Below are positions 45,634-53,811 of a stretch of DNA of 64,000 bases, in pieces. The notes under the pieces were generated by a model. That model did not search any database and was not told the DNA's origin. It was given only the letters and a program-made list of their open reading frames with translations. Origin of the DNA: Georgfuchsia toluolica. GTDB lineage: Bacteria; Pseudomonadota; Gammaproteobacteria; Burkholderiales; Rhodocyclaceae. The translations under genes and the position numbers were made by a program. Every line of letters starts with the position of its first letter. The first letter of the stretch is position 1. The stretch lies in contig NZ_CAJQUM010000001.1 of the NCBI RefSeq assembly GCF_907163265.1, positions 1,054,001 through 1,118,000 of the forward strand, in the 5' to 3' direction.

Positions 45634-47220
45634 TCAAGCCATTGGCGAGCGCAAGGTGGAAGGCAAAAGATTGATAATGCTTTGTGCATCATCGCAGCAA
45701 GTGTCGATCACGAGCGCGTTGGAGCGTTCCTCAGCCACCAGCGGCTCCGCGCCAGCGAGCTGCATTTCCAGCACCGCAAGCGTCGCCTCCGAAGCGTCCG
45801 TGCCGGCAGCCGCGCGTTGCGCCACCCGACGCCGCAATTCATCGGGAGCGGCATGGCATTCAAGCAAAAAGAAAGGCACCTTAGTTTCCGCCGCAAGGGC
45901 ACGAAACCGGTCGCGTTGCTTCCTCTTGAGGAACGCGGCATCGACGATGACGGGCCAGCAACAGTCGATCAGGAGCCGCGCCAGGCGATGCAGTTCATTG
46001 TAGGTGGCCTGTGTCACAGTCTCGGCATAAAGGCCGGCGCCGACGGCGGAGCCGCTGTGCGCCATGGCGTCCAGGCCATGCAGGCGTTTACGTTCCAGGT
46101 CCGAACGCAGGCGCAAGGCTCCCAGATGCTCCACCAAGGGCTGAGTCACCGTTGTCTTGCCTGATCCCGAAACGCCATGGGTAATGATCAGGCAAGGCTG
46201 CCGTCTTGCCGTGAATGTCCTGGCGAGCTGAAGATGAGAGCTGAATTCCGCGCGCAATGCTTCGCGTTGACGCGTGCTCAAACCGGTCTGGTGGCAATGA
46301 ATGCATGCCACCTTGGCGCGAACCATGGCGCGATACACAAGGTAATAGGGCAGCAGGCGTACCGCCTCGTAGTCCCCGCTGATTTCCAGATAGGCATTGA
46401 GAAAGCGCACCCCCAGATCCGGACGACCGCGCGCGGTAAAGTCCATGATCAGGAAGGCTACCTCCGCGGCGACATCGGTCCAGCGCAGATCAGCGTTGAA
46501 TTCAATGCAGTCGAAAACCTGGACCTCGCCATCGACCAGCGCGATATTGCCCAGATGCAGATCGCCGTGGCATTCGCGAACCCGGCCATGGCGTTGCCGC
46601 AGTGCCATCAACGGCGTCAAGGCAACGTGCTCGTTGACGCTCCAGCGCTCGATCTCGTCAAGCTCATCACGGTCTTGCACGGAAATCGGCAGCTCCCGAA
46701 TCTGGGCAAAGTTCTGCCGCATCAGGGCTTCCATGCCAGCGGGCGCCCCATAACGATCTCCTTCGACTGTGCGGCCGGCTTTGGCGTGAAAATCGGAAAT
46801 AATATGTGCCAGCGCATCCACATGCTGCCGGGTCAGTTCGCCATTGACAAGCATGCGGTCCAGCAAACCCTGCTGTGGGAACTGCTTCATCTTGACCGCG
46901 TATTCGATGGCGCCTTCCGCGCCGCGTGAACCCAGACGGGGGGAGTCAGGCTTCCCGCAAATGGCGATCACATCCAGATAGAGACTCGGCGCCAGGCGCC
47001 GGTTAAGACGCAGTTCCTCTTCACAGAAATGGCGCCGTGCGGCAAGCGTCGTGAAATCCAGAAAACCGAGGTTCAGCGGCTTTTTGATCTTGTAGGCATA
47101 AGCACCGGTGAGCAGCACAGTCGAAATGTGCGTGTCGATACGTTCGATGTGGCCTACCTCGTGCGGATAGCTCTCCGGCTTCATCAAGGCCGCCAGCAAA
47201 ACCTCCCGAGAGGTCTCCAT
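45634..47220 (-). CDS. Fused phosphotransferase-like domain and P-loop kinase
   Basis: The 528-residue protein has an N-terminal aminoglycoside-phosphotransferase-like half (residues about 20-330) with the catalytic loop RECHGDLHLGNIALVDGEVQVFDCIEFN. The C-terminal half (about 340-528) is a P-loop kinase (THGVSGSGKTTVTQPL, VIVDAAFLKRKQRDRF). The fusion is common in proteobacteria and usually annotated as bifunctional phosphotransferase/ATP-binding protein, substrate unknown. I start at 47220, which has GGAAGGA upstream. It follows the divergent regulatory region with FNR-like site 3 and precedes glk by 49 nt. Confidence 0.85.
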   Translation of the reverse strand: METSREVLLAALMKPESYPHEVGHIERIDTHISTVLLTGAYAYKIKKPLNLGFLDFTTLAARRHFCEEELRLNRRLAPSLYLDVIAICGKPDSPRLGSRGAEGAIEYAVKMKQFPQQGLLDRMLVNGELTRQHVDALAHIISDFHAKAGRTVEGDRYGAPAGMEALMRQNFAQIRELPISVQDRDELDEIERWSVNEHVALTPLMALRQRHGRVRECHGDLHLGNIALVDGEVQVFDCIEFNADLRWTDVAAEVAFLIMDFTARGRPDLGVRFLNAYLEISGDYEAVRLLPYYLVYRAMVRAKVACIHCHQTGLSTRQREALRAEFSSHLQLARTFTARRQPCLIITHGVSGSGKTTVTQPLVEHLGALRLRSDLERKRLHGLDAMAHSGSAVGAGLYAETVTQATYNELHRLARLLIDCCWPVIVDAAFLKRKQRDRFRALAAETKVPFFLLECHAAPDELRRRVAQRAAAGTDASEATLAVLEMQLAGAEPLVAEERSNALVIDTCCDDAQSIINLLPSTLRSPMA

Positions 47221-47308
47221 CGATTGTCCTTCCACTTTCATGCGCCGCCCGATTGTGTTCGTTTACTGTCCAGATTTTACATTTGACGACTTCAAGAGCA
47301 GACCAAGT

Positions 47309-47322
47309 TTGACCCATGTCAA
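47309..47322. promoter_or_regulatory. FNR/DNR-like dyad TTGAC-N4-GTCAA (site 3)
   Basis: TTGAC-CCAT-GTCAA is a perfect palindrome in the 205-nt divergent gap between the phosphotransferase fusion and the sensor kinase. The dyad lies 104 nt before the kinase start and 89 nt before the fusion start. Confidence 0.6.
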
Positions 47323-47425
47323 TGATAGGCTGCGGTCATTGCACTACTTTTGCAGATTGAATGCTTTCACCGTTAACGAGTCAAAACAGCTTTTGCACCT
47401 ATAGTGGAGCATCCATGGGGAGAGG

Positions 47426-49117
47426 ATGATGGCCAATAAGCGTCGAATGGATACCGCATCACCTTCGTCACTGGACGCAAAAGCGCAGTCTGATGCCGAT
47501 GCTTCCAGCAGATGGCCTGAATTGCCTGCCCCGGACAGACTGGTTCATCTCTTAAAGCGACTGACATTGTTGTTCGCCACCCTGGTGGTGGTCGGACTAC
47601 CGGGCGGATATTTCAGCTTGAAATACTCGAGCCTTGTCGAACACGTCGAGCTTTCGGCCCAGGTGAGGGCAGCAAAGATTACATCCCTGGCTACTGCCAA
47701 CCCGGAGTTGTGGGTCCGCCAGAGACAGGACATGGAAGAAGTGCTGCTGATGACCCCCCCTCCGCTGGGCAACGAAAGCGAGACTGTCCGTGATGCCTTC
47801 GGCATTCCACTTGTCGTCGTGGGCGTGTCGCCGCAAGCGCCAATCTTCATCCGCTCGTCTCCCATCTATGTCCATGAACGGATCGTGGGTGAAGTCGAAA
47901 TCGCGCATTCGTATCGCCAGATATTGACTGGCACGCTGGCCGCAGGGCTGCTGGGCTTGCTGCTTGGCGTCCTGGTGTACGCCACGATACTCGCCCTGCC
48001 ATTACGCGCACTACGGCGCTCGTCCGCCGCGCTGAAACACGAGAAGCAAGCTTTGCACGATAGCGAGGAACACTACCGGACCTTGTTCAGCCGTGCCATG
48101 GACGGAATTTTGTTGTTGGACATGGAGGGAAATGTCGTCAACGTTAATGACTCGTTTGCTCGCATGCACGGTTATAGCATCGACGAGATGCGCGACATGA
48201 GCCTGCACGGATTCGATACCCCGGGAACACTGACGCAGAGCGCGGAAAGGCTGGCCCGAATAATGGCGGGGGAATCACTGGAATTCGGAGTGGAGCATAT
48301 CCACAAAGACGGCCATATCGTGCCGCTGGAAGTTACCGCTTCCGCAATCGATATCAACGGCAAAAAGTTCACGCTGGCATATCATCGCGACATTAGCGAG
48401 AAGGTTAAAAACGAAAATGAATTGCGCGTCTTGCAGGCGGAATTACACGAATTCTCGGTAGTGGCGCAATCGCTGCGGGAACGAGAAAAGGGCATTCTCG
48501 CGCGAGAACTGCATGACGAACTGGGCCAGGCGCTGACGGCGCTCAAGATGGACGTGGCGTGGATCATGGAAAGGCTGCCCGCCGGCGCGGAATTCCTGAT
48601 GGGAAAACTGGCCAATATGCAGATAATATTAAATGACACCATGATATCGACGCGGCGCATCTCCACCAATCTGCGGCCATTGATACTGGACGACCTTGGA
48701 CTAATTCCCGCGGTAGAGTGGCTGGTAGAGAATTTCCGCGAACATAGCGGAATCGACTGCCAGCTCGCGATCTCCGATCCCTGTCTCGATTTGCCGGAAC
48801 CCTACGCCACCGCCGTGTTTCGGATTCTTCAGGAATCACTGACCAATATCTCGAAACATGCCCAGGCATCGCTGGTGAAAATATCGATCAACCGGACCAA
48901 TGATGAAGCACAACTGACAGTACGTGACAATGGCCGTGGATTCGTCAGCACCAGTCCGCGCAAGCCGGATTCCTTTGGCTTGATGGGACTGCGCGAACGT
49001 GCCCACCTGATCGGTGGCACAATATACATTGATAGTGCGCCCGGCCGGGGGACAGTCATCGACCTGCTCATCCCGATTGGCCGATCAGAAGCAGGGTATC
49101 AGGATTTCTCCGTATGA
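47426..49117 (+). CDS. NarX/DegS-type sensor histidine kinase with PAS domain
   Basis: The 563-residue inner membrane sensor has helices at about 45-65 (LTLLFATLVVVGLPGGYFSLKY) and 172-193 (GTLAAGLLGLLLGVLVYATIL) around a periplasmic domain. A PAS domain follows (EEHYRTLFSRAMDGILLLDMEGNV). The HisKA_3 box is ARELHDELGQALTALKMD with H363, and the ATPase shows ILQESLTNISKHA and DNGRGF. GGGGAG precedes the start; ATG 47429 is an alternative. It is coupled to the NarL-like regulator after it. Confidence 0.9.
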   Translation: MMANKRRMDTASPSSLDAKAQSDADASSRWPELPAPDRLVHLLKRLTLLFATLVVVGLPGGYFSLKYSSLVEHVELSAQVRAAKITSLATANPELWVRQRQDMEEVLLMTPPPLGNESETVRDAFGIPLVVVGVSPQAPIFIRSSPIYVHERIVGEVEIAHSYRQILTGTLAAGLLGLLLGVLVYATILALPLRALRRSSAALKHEKQALHDSEEHYRTLFSRAMDGILLLDMEGNVVNVNDSFARMHGYSIDEMRDMSLHGFDTPGTLTQSAERLARIMAGESLEFGVEHIHKDGHIVPLEVTASAIDINGKKFTLAYHRDISEKVKNENELRVLQAELHEFSVVAQSLREREKGILARELHDELGQALTALKMDVAWIMERLPAGAEFLMGKLANMQIILNDTMISTRRISTNLRPLILDDLGLIPAVEWLVENFREHSGIDCQLAISDPCLDLPEPYATAVFRILQESLTNISKHAQASLVKISINRTNDEAQLTVRDNGRGFVSTSPRKPDSFGLMGLRERAHLIGGTIYIDSAPGRGTVIDLLIPIGRSEAGYQDFSV

Positions 49118-49127
49118 AACGCTCGAT

Positions 49128-49778
49128 ATGATACGAATCGTCATAGCCGACGACCATGCCATGGTTCGCGAGGGTCTGAAACAACTGATCTCCGCAGCCC
49201 CTGACCTGATCGTGGCCGGAGAGGCACAGAACGGGAACGGGGTGATCCAGTGCGTACGCGAACTGGATTTTGAAGTACTGGTACTCGATCTGTCCATGCC
49301 TGGCAGAAGCGGCCCGGAACTAATCAGGCAGGTACACACCGAAAAGCCGAAGCTGCGCATACTCATCCTCAGCATGCATCAGGAACCGCAATATGCGGTG
49401 CGCGCCATCAAGTCAGGCGCTTCCGGTTATCTCACCAAGGACAATGCCTCGGTGGATCTGATGTCGGCAATACGCAAGGTCGCCGGCGGCGGCGCTTTCA
49501 TCACAGCCGAGGTCGCCGAGCAGATTGCCTTGAGCGCCATGCCCGATGCCAAGGGCTTACCCCACAGCGCGCTGTCCAATCGCGAGTTTGAAGTGTTTGA
49601 TTTACTCGTCGAGGGCCATGGGATATCGCACATTGCCGAGTTGCTGAACCTTTCTGTCAAAACGGTAAGCACGCACAAGGCGCGCATCCTGCAAAAGATG
49701 AATCTGCAGAATCGGGCCGACCTGATCCGCTACGCCATCAGCCATCGGCTGACGGATGATCCGGAGCCCATGGCCTGA
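49128..49778 (+). CDS. NarL-family response regulator
   Basis: In this 216-residue protein the receiver has IVIADDHAMVREGLKQL, D54 in VLVLDLSMPGRSG and YLTKDNAS. The C-terminal LuxR helix-turn-helix is LSNREFEVFDLLVEGHGISHIAELLNLSVKTVSTHK. The start 49128 has no ribosome site. A five-codon frame (49114-49131) overlaps both the kinase stop codon and this ATG and may deliver ribosomes. It is the partner of the kinase just upstream. Confidence 0.9.
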   Translation: MIRIVIADDHAMVREGLKQLISAAPDLIVAGEAQNGNGVIQCVRELDFEVLVLDLSMPGRSGPELIRQVHTEKPKLRILILSMHQEPQYAVRAIKSGASGYLTKDNASVDLMSAIRKVAGGGAFITAEVAEQIALSAMPDAKGLPHSALSNREFEVFDLLVEGHGISHIAELLNLSVKTVSTHKARILQKMNLQNRADLIRYAISHRLTDDPEPMA

Positions 49779-49785
49779 ACCCCAC

Positions 49786-49807
49786 CTTGTAGGACGATTC
49801 CTACAAG
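49786..49807. promoter_or_regulatory. Perfect palindrome, candidate NarL/GacA-like operator
   Basis: CTTGTAGGA-CGAT-TCCTACAAG is a perfect 9-bp dyad just after the regulator stop codon and 79 nt before the lone receiver gene. Its core TGTAGG-N6-CCTACA resembles the TGTAAG-N6-CTTACA site of GacA-type regulators. A terminator hairpin is also possible, but no T tract follows. Confidence 0.45.
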
Positions 49808-49885
49808 CCATATCAGACTTACCCCACAGCCGCTTTCAGACGCTGCCGATAGCGGACGACAAGGCCGCCAGTCAATACTGGCGAC

Positions 49886-50272
49886 ATGCTCACTGAAGCC
49901 ACCACCAAAGTTTTCATAGTTGACGATTCGTTTCCCATTCGGGAACGTCTTGAGGGCATGCTCGCCGAGATCAAGGGAGTTTCCGTGGTTGGCTCGGCTG
50001 AAAGCCCGGCTTTGGCCATCAAGGGCATTGCCAACACCCGTCCCGACTCTGTTGTGCTTGACATCCACCTTCGTGGTGGCAGTGGCATCGAAGTATTAAA
50101 AGGGATGGGGACCATTGCACCCGAAGTTATCTTCATTGTCCTGACCAATTATCCAAATCCGCAGTACCGCAAAGCCTATCTGGAAGCTGGGGCCAGCTAT
50201 TTTCTGGACAAAACCACCGAATTTGAAAAAGTAGTGGAAATCATTGCCGCACTTGGCGCAACGCGTCACTAG
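49886..50272 (+). CDS. Stand-alone receiver domain protein
   Basis: This 128-residue receiver has no output domain. The acid pair is FIVDDSFPIRERL, the phosphoacceptor is D59 in SVVLDIHLRGGSG, and YFLDKTTEFEK holds the lysine. The T/S position reads FIVLTNYPNPQY. It lies between the NarL-like and FNR-like genes and may be a phosphate sink or a protein-binding switch for them. Confidence 0.85.
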   Translation: MLTEATTKVFIVDDSFPIRERLEGMLAEIKGVSVVGSAESPALAIKGIANTRPDSVVLDIHLRGGSGIEVLKGMGTIAPEVIFIVLTNYPNPQYRKAYLEAGASYFLDKTTEFEKVVEIIAALGATRH

Positions 50273-50305
50273 TGCTGGCTTGGATCGACAATAAGGGAAG
50301 CCATC

Positions 50306-51112
50306 ATGACAGTCGTAACCGTGCAAGATGTTAAGTCAACTCCGCGCGCCACACTGCTTTTGCGCGATCTCGATCGCGGAGAAGGGATCAATCTCTTTGA
50401 TGGCACGCACTGCTCGACCTGCCAGCTTCGTGAATTGTGTCTGCCCGGCGGCTTAACGGGGCGGGACATCGGCCGCATGGACGAACTGGTCTATGGCCGC
50501 AAACGCGTCAAGCGCGGCCAGTTCCTGTACCAGGCCGGTGATCCGTTCCACTCGCTGTACGCAGTGCGCACCGGATTTTTCAAGTCCAACCTGCTGATGG
50601 AAGACGGACGCGATCTGGTGACCGGATTTCACATGATGGGCGAAGTCATGGGCATGGACGGCATCGGCACGGGAACATACGCCAGTAACGTTACCGCGCT
50701 CGATGATTGCGAAGTCTGCGCGCTGCCATACACCCATCTGGAAAATCTGAGCCGCAACATGCCTAGCCTGCAAGTCCACTTTCACCGCATACTGAGCAGC
50801 GAAATCGTGCGTGCGCGCAGCGTAATACTGTGGCTCGGCAGCATGTGCGCCGAACAGCGGCTCGCCGCCTTCATGCTGAATCTGTCACAACGTTTCACCG
50901 CACGCGGCTATTCGCCGTCCGAGTTCTATCTGCGCATGACGCGCGTGGAAATCGGCAGCTATCTGGGTATGAAGCATGAAACCGTAAGCCGGCTGTTTTC
51001 CAGGTTTCAGGATGACGGCCTGGTCAGCGTTCGACAAAGACGGATCCGGATACTCAACCAGGAAGGCTTGAAAAATATTTTGGAACAAAGAGTGCCTTCA
51101 GCGCCGCACTGA
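50306..51112 (+). CDS. FNR-type Fe-S transcription regulator
   Basis: This 268-residue Crp/Fnr regulator has cysteines 36, 39 and 45 (HCSTCQLRELCLP) and C135 (LDDCEVCALP). The CX2CX5C spacing is that of the oxygen-labile cluster in E. coli FNR. The effector-fold region runs from about 65 to 170. The recognition helix is EIGSYLGMKHETVSRLFSRFQDDGL, with the E-x-x-S-R set that reads TTGA half sites. The likely targets are the three TTGAC-N4-GTCAA dyads at 36575, 44555 and 47309. It is 33 nt after the receiver gene. Confidence 0.92.
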   Translation: MTVVTVQDVKSTPRATLLLRDLDRGEGINLFDGTHCSTCQLRELCLPGGLTGRDIGRMDELVYGRKRVKRGQFLYQAGDPFHSLYAVRTGFFKSNLLMEDGRDLVTGFHMMGEVMGMDGIGTGTYASNVTALDDCEVCALPYTHLENLSRNMPSLQVHFHRILSSEIVRARSVILWLGSMCAEQRLAAFMLNLSQRFTARGYSPSEFYLRMTRVEIGSYLGMKHETVSRLFSRFQDDGLVSVRQRRIRILNQEGLKNILEQRVPSAPH

Positions 51113-51124
51113 TGATGAATAATT

Positions 51125-51352
51125 ATGGAACCGGTACCGGAGTGGCTTGCAGCAGCGGTCGAAGCGGCGGGCAAAACCGCCTTTACCGATGAGTTCTGCC
51201 ATAGCGCGAAACAATCGAAATTGCTTCATTCGCTGGCGCCATCAATCCGGAAGTTGATCGGGCATTACCGGCATGACGGGCATGTTGATTACGCAGGACT
51301 CAAACGCGCGGTTTTAGTCACAGAAATGCGAAATATGCGGCCGGGCCGATGA
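51125..51352 (+). CDS. Small hypothetical protein, 75 residues
   Basis: The product begins MEPVPEWLAAAVEAAGKTAFTDEF and ends in a basic tail. It lies 12 nt after the fnr-like stop codon and 45 nt before the PAS-like gene, so it probably belongs to that transcript. No family is recognised. Confidence 0.5.
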   Translation: MEPVPEWLAAAVEAAGKTAFTDEFCHSAKQSKLLHSLAPSIRKLIGHYRHDGHVDYAGLKRAVLVTEMRNMRPGR

Positions 51353-51397
51353 GTGCGGCATGAGCATCAATTGTTTTTTCATCCAGGGCAAATAATC

Positions 51398-51874
51398 ATG
51401 GAAATGAACACCTATGTTGAGAGTTCCAGCAAACGGAGAAACGAGACCCAGCTATCGGACCGATTCTACCATGACTGCCTGAAAGCGCTCGGCGGCATGG
51501 AAGAGAAGGCAGCGATGGTACTCGACGACTGCGGCGAAGTGCTTTTTTGCAACAGCAATGGGGCAACGATCCTCAACAGCACACCCAATATGATCGCGGG
51601 AAAGCATATAAGCGAGTTCGTTCTCAACATGCGCCTGAACGCCTGGACGCCCGGCAGCAACGTGGCATATGCCACATTTACCGGCAGACGGAACCAATGG
51701 CGGGAATACTGCATACTCGACTCAAACAAACGAGGCTTTCCGGCAGAACTGCTCCTGGACGTGCTGGTAGTCAATTTGCGCTATCTGATTTTGTTGTGGA
51801 TGCGCCAGCCAGTGAGACAGGCTGGCGCAAGTGAAAGTCCGGACGGACGGCAGCTGGTGGCAATGAACGCTTGA
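51398..51874 (+). CDS. PAS-like domain protein, 158 residues
   Basis: EEKAAMVLDDCGEVLFCNSNGATILNSTPNMIAGKHISEFV is a PAS-type core (residues about 35-75), followed by beta strands REYCILDSNKRGFPAELLLDVLVVNLRYLILLWM. No kinase or DNA-binding part is attached. I start at 51398 (MEMNTYVESS); an in-frame ATG at 51353 is less likely. It may be a free sensor unit for the signalling genes around it. Confidence 0.65.
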   Translation: MEMNTYVESSSKRRNETQLSDRFYHDCLKALGGMEEKAAMVLDDCGEVLFCNSNGATILNSTPNMIAGKHISEFVLNMRLNAWTPGSNVAYATFTGRRNQWREYCILDSNKRGFPAELLLDVLVVNLRYLILLWMRQPVRQAGASESPDGRQLVAMNA

Positions 51875-51949
51875 ATCACGGAGCGGCCGCCGACGTATGA
51901 CGGTAACGTCGCGTTTATTGCCGTATTTTTTACATGAAAGGAAATCATC

Positions 51950-52396
51950 ATGGCAAACATCACCCGTTTCAATCCCTTTAACGAACTTGCACGCATCGAC
52001 CCATTCCCCGAAATGGGCGACTGGTTCAAGGGCTTTAATTTGCGCCCGGTACTGCGCGATTTCGAAGCCGAGCCGCAGATCAGGATCGAAGTGTCCGAGG
52101 AAGACAAGGCCTACAAGATCAAGGCGGAAATCCCCGGCGTAAAAAAAGAGGACATCCAGGTTTCTGTCGATGGCAACCGGGTCTCCATCAGCGCCGAGGT
52201 CAAGAAGGAAAAAGAGGAAAAGAAGGACGAGAAAGTCATCCGCAGCGAACGCTACTACGGCATGGTCTCGCGCAGTTTTCTTCTTGACGAGGAAGTGGAC
52301 CAGGGCGCGGCCCAGGCCAAATACACCGATGGCGTACTGGATTTGACGCTACCGAAAAAACCGGGCACCAAGACGCAAAAAATTACCGTCATGTGA
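51950..52396 (+). CDS. Small heat shock protein Hsp20
   Basis: This 148-residue holdase chaperone has the alpha-crystallin domain from about 45 to 148 (IRIEVSEEDKAYKIKAEIPGVKKEDIQVSVDGNRVSISAEV). The dimer loop is unusually rich in lysine and glutamate. GVLDLTLPKK is the closing strand, and no C-terminal IXI beyond KITVM is seen. AAAGGAAATCATC gives a good ribosome site. The last gene of the signalling block; no CIRCE or sigma32 site was identified. Confidence 0.92.
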   Translation: MANITRFNPFNELARIDPFPEMGDWFKGFNLRPVLRDFEAEPQIRIEVSEEDKAYKIKAEIPGVKKEDIQVSVDGNRVSISAEVKKEKEEKKDEKVIRSERYYGMVSRSFLLDEEVDQGAAQAKYTDGVLDLTLPKKPGTKTQKITVM

Positions 52397-52782
52397 TGGG
52401 CCCAGCGCCCGGCCACATAACCGGGCAGTTATAACCCTTGGCCAGAATCAACTCGACATACCTGAACAGAATTCACTTATCGATCAGTTCCAATAGGCCA
52501 CTTCTGTTCAGGTTCATGCCGGGTCGGGATGTCCGCCTCGCAATACAGAGATGACACCATTGAAGCAAGGGTACTCAACCTAAACTTTCGCTGCGGAATC
52601 GTTAACTGATGCCTGGAGGGAAGGTCGAGGTGAGTGGCAGCTTTCTCACTCCGCTACCGGCAGGACCCGCCCCCAAGCGGCCTGTCGCTTCAATTGGAGC
52701 GGACATTCAACATCTGAAATGAGCGGCCTCGCGCGGCTCTATGCGCGAGGTCTGCTCGATTGTAGGGTTGGGCCTCGTCGGG
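52397..52782. other. Intergenic region with a long-range inverted repeat
   Basis: No supported gene lies here. CCTGAACAGA (52461-52470) and TCTGTTCAGG (52503-52512) are perfect inverted copies 32 nt apart, about 65 nt after the hsp20 gene. The rest up to the HNH gene end shows nothing I can name. Confidence 0.5.
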
Positions 52783-53520
52783 CTATCCCAACGAAAGGCC
52801 GACGTTACAATTATCTGCAAGGCACCTTGTAAAGGTGGCGCCACCGCCATCCGGTGAGTTGACGCGAAGTTCCTCTCCATTCCCGATGAGATGAAAGCCG
52901 GCACAGTACATGTCAAGTCGTTCGACAACTAGGCCCTCGCCGGGGACGAACAATATCTTGAGAGCAATCTCACCTGGCCGCTCCCGCACAGTAACCGATG
53001 GCCCTTTTACTTCCACATCCCACGAATCGGCAAATACCTTCCATTCGTTTTGCCGAATGAATAGGCTCGGCTGACTCTGTCGATTAAAGAATGACGCAGT
53101 GAGGCGATAGGGGCCATTCAATTCCTCCGGACTTTCGACTTGAAATAGAGGATAGCCGCGAACCTGTAGGGGAGTGTTGCAATTCCTAAGGGTCATTCCG
53201 GCTAGCTTAATGAACGGCCGTCCTTCCGATGCCTCCACGTCGGAGAACGCATATTGCACCTTCCTAGCGGAGGGATACTGATTAGCTTCGTGGACGCGTC
53301 GTTGAGAAAGCATGTTGCGCGTCTTCTTCGCGTGGCAAATGGGGCACAGAAGGGTAATACCTTCAGGATCATGTCGCGTCGCGTTAGCGAACTCAGGAGA
53401 GAAATGCTCGTAATCGACTATGGCACCAGCACATATGACGCACCCGAACCCGCAGCGCTGGCGCACCGCACGTTTTACGTCGCTCGGAATGTCGCGCGGG
53501 AGTCCGTACTTGTTACTCAT
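52783..53520 (-). CDS. HNH endonuclease domain protein
   Basis: In this 245-residue protein, residues 15-75 form an HNH nuclease with two zinc-type cysteine pairs (FGCVICAGAIVDYEHFSPEF; GITLLCPICHAKK) and the expected histidines. The C-terminal 150 residues are beta-rich and carry no motif I recognise (FIRQNEWKVFADSWDVEVKG). It sits in an accessory patch between housekeeping genes. A defence or mobile-element role is possible but not shown. Confidence 0.75.
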   Translation of the reverse strand: MSNKYGLPRDIPSDVKRAVRQRCGFGCVICAGAIVDYEHFSPEFANATRHDPEGITLLCPICHAKKTRNMLSQRRVHEANQYPSARKVQYAFSDVEASEGRPFIKLAGMTLRNCNTPLQVRGYPLFQVESPEELNGPYRLTASFFNRQSQPSLFIRQNEWKVFADSWDVEVKGPSVTVRERPGEIALKILFVPGEGLVVERLDMYCAGFHLIGNGEELRVNSPDGGGATFTRCLADNCNVGLSLG

Positions 53521-53811
53521 CGTGATTTGAGGCCCAACTTTGAAGTGAACGACATTGATGTCGGTTCAATTCCCCTGTGTCGGTATATTTCCCGTCAATG
53601 TCCATTAATTTGCTCCAATGTCGGTTGCCTTTTTTATCCGGACATCCAGCGACGCCCCGGAAGGAAACGTGCCAACATCATAACTCATTTGCAAACATGT
53701 GAATGGCATATCTGCTTTGAGTGGTCTTACCGAACTTCCGCTCATGGCCGTTAAAAGACTAATTCTTACGCCGCAACCTTTTATCACGCTCTTCCTCATA
53801 TTTACGTCTAT
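53521..53811. mobile_element. Possible remnant of an IS21-type end
   Basis: TGTCGGT occurs three times in 68 bp (53559, 53578, 53619), the direct-repeat style of IS21-family ends, which begin with TGT. No transposase genes or second end are seen. The rest of the gap holds no supported gene. Confidence 0.3.
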
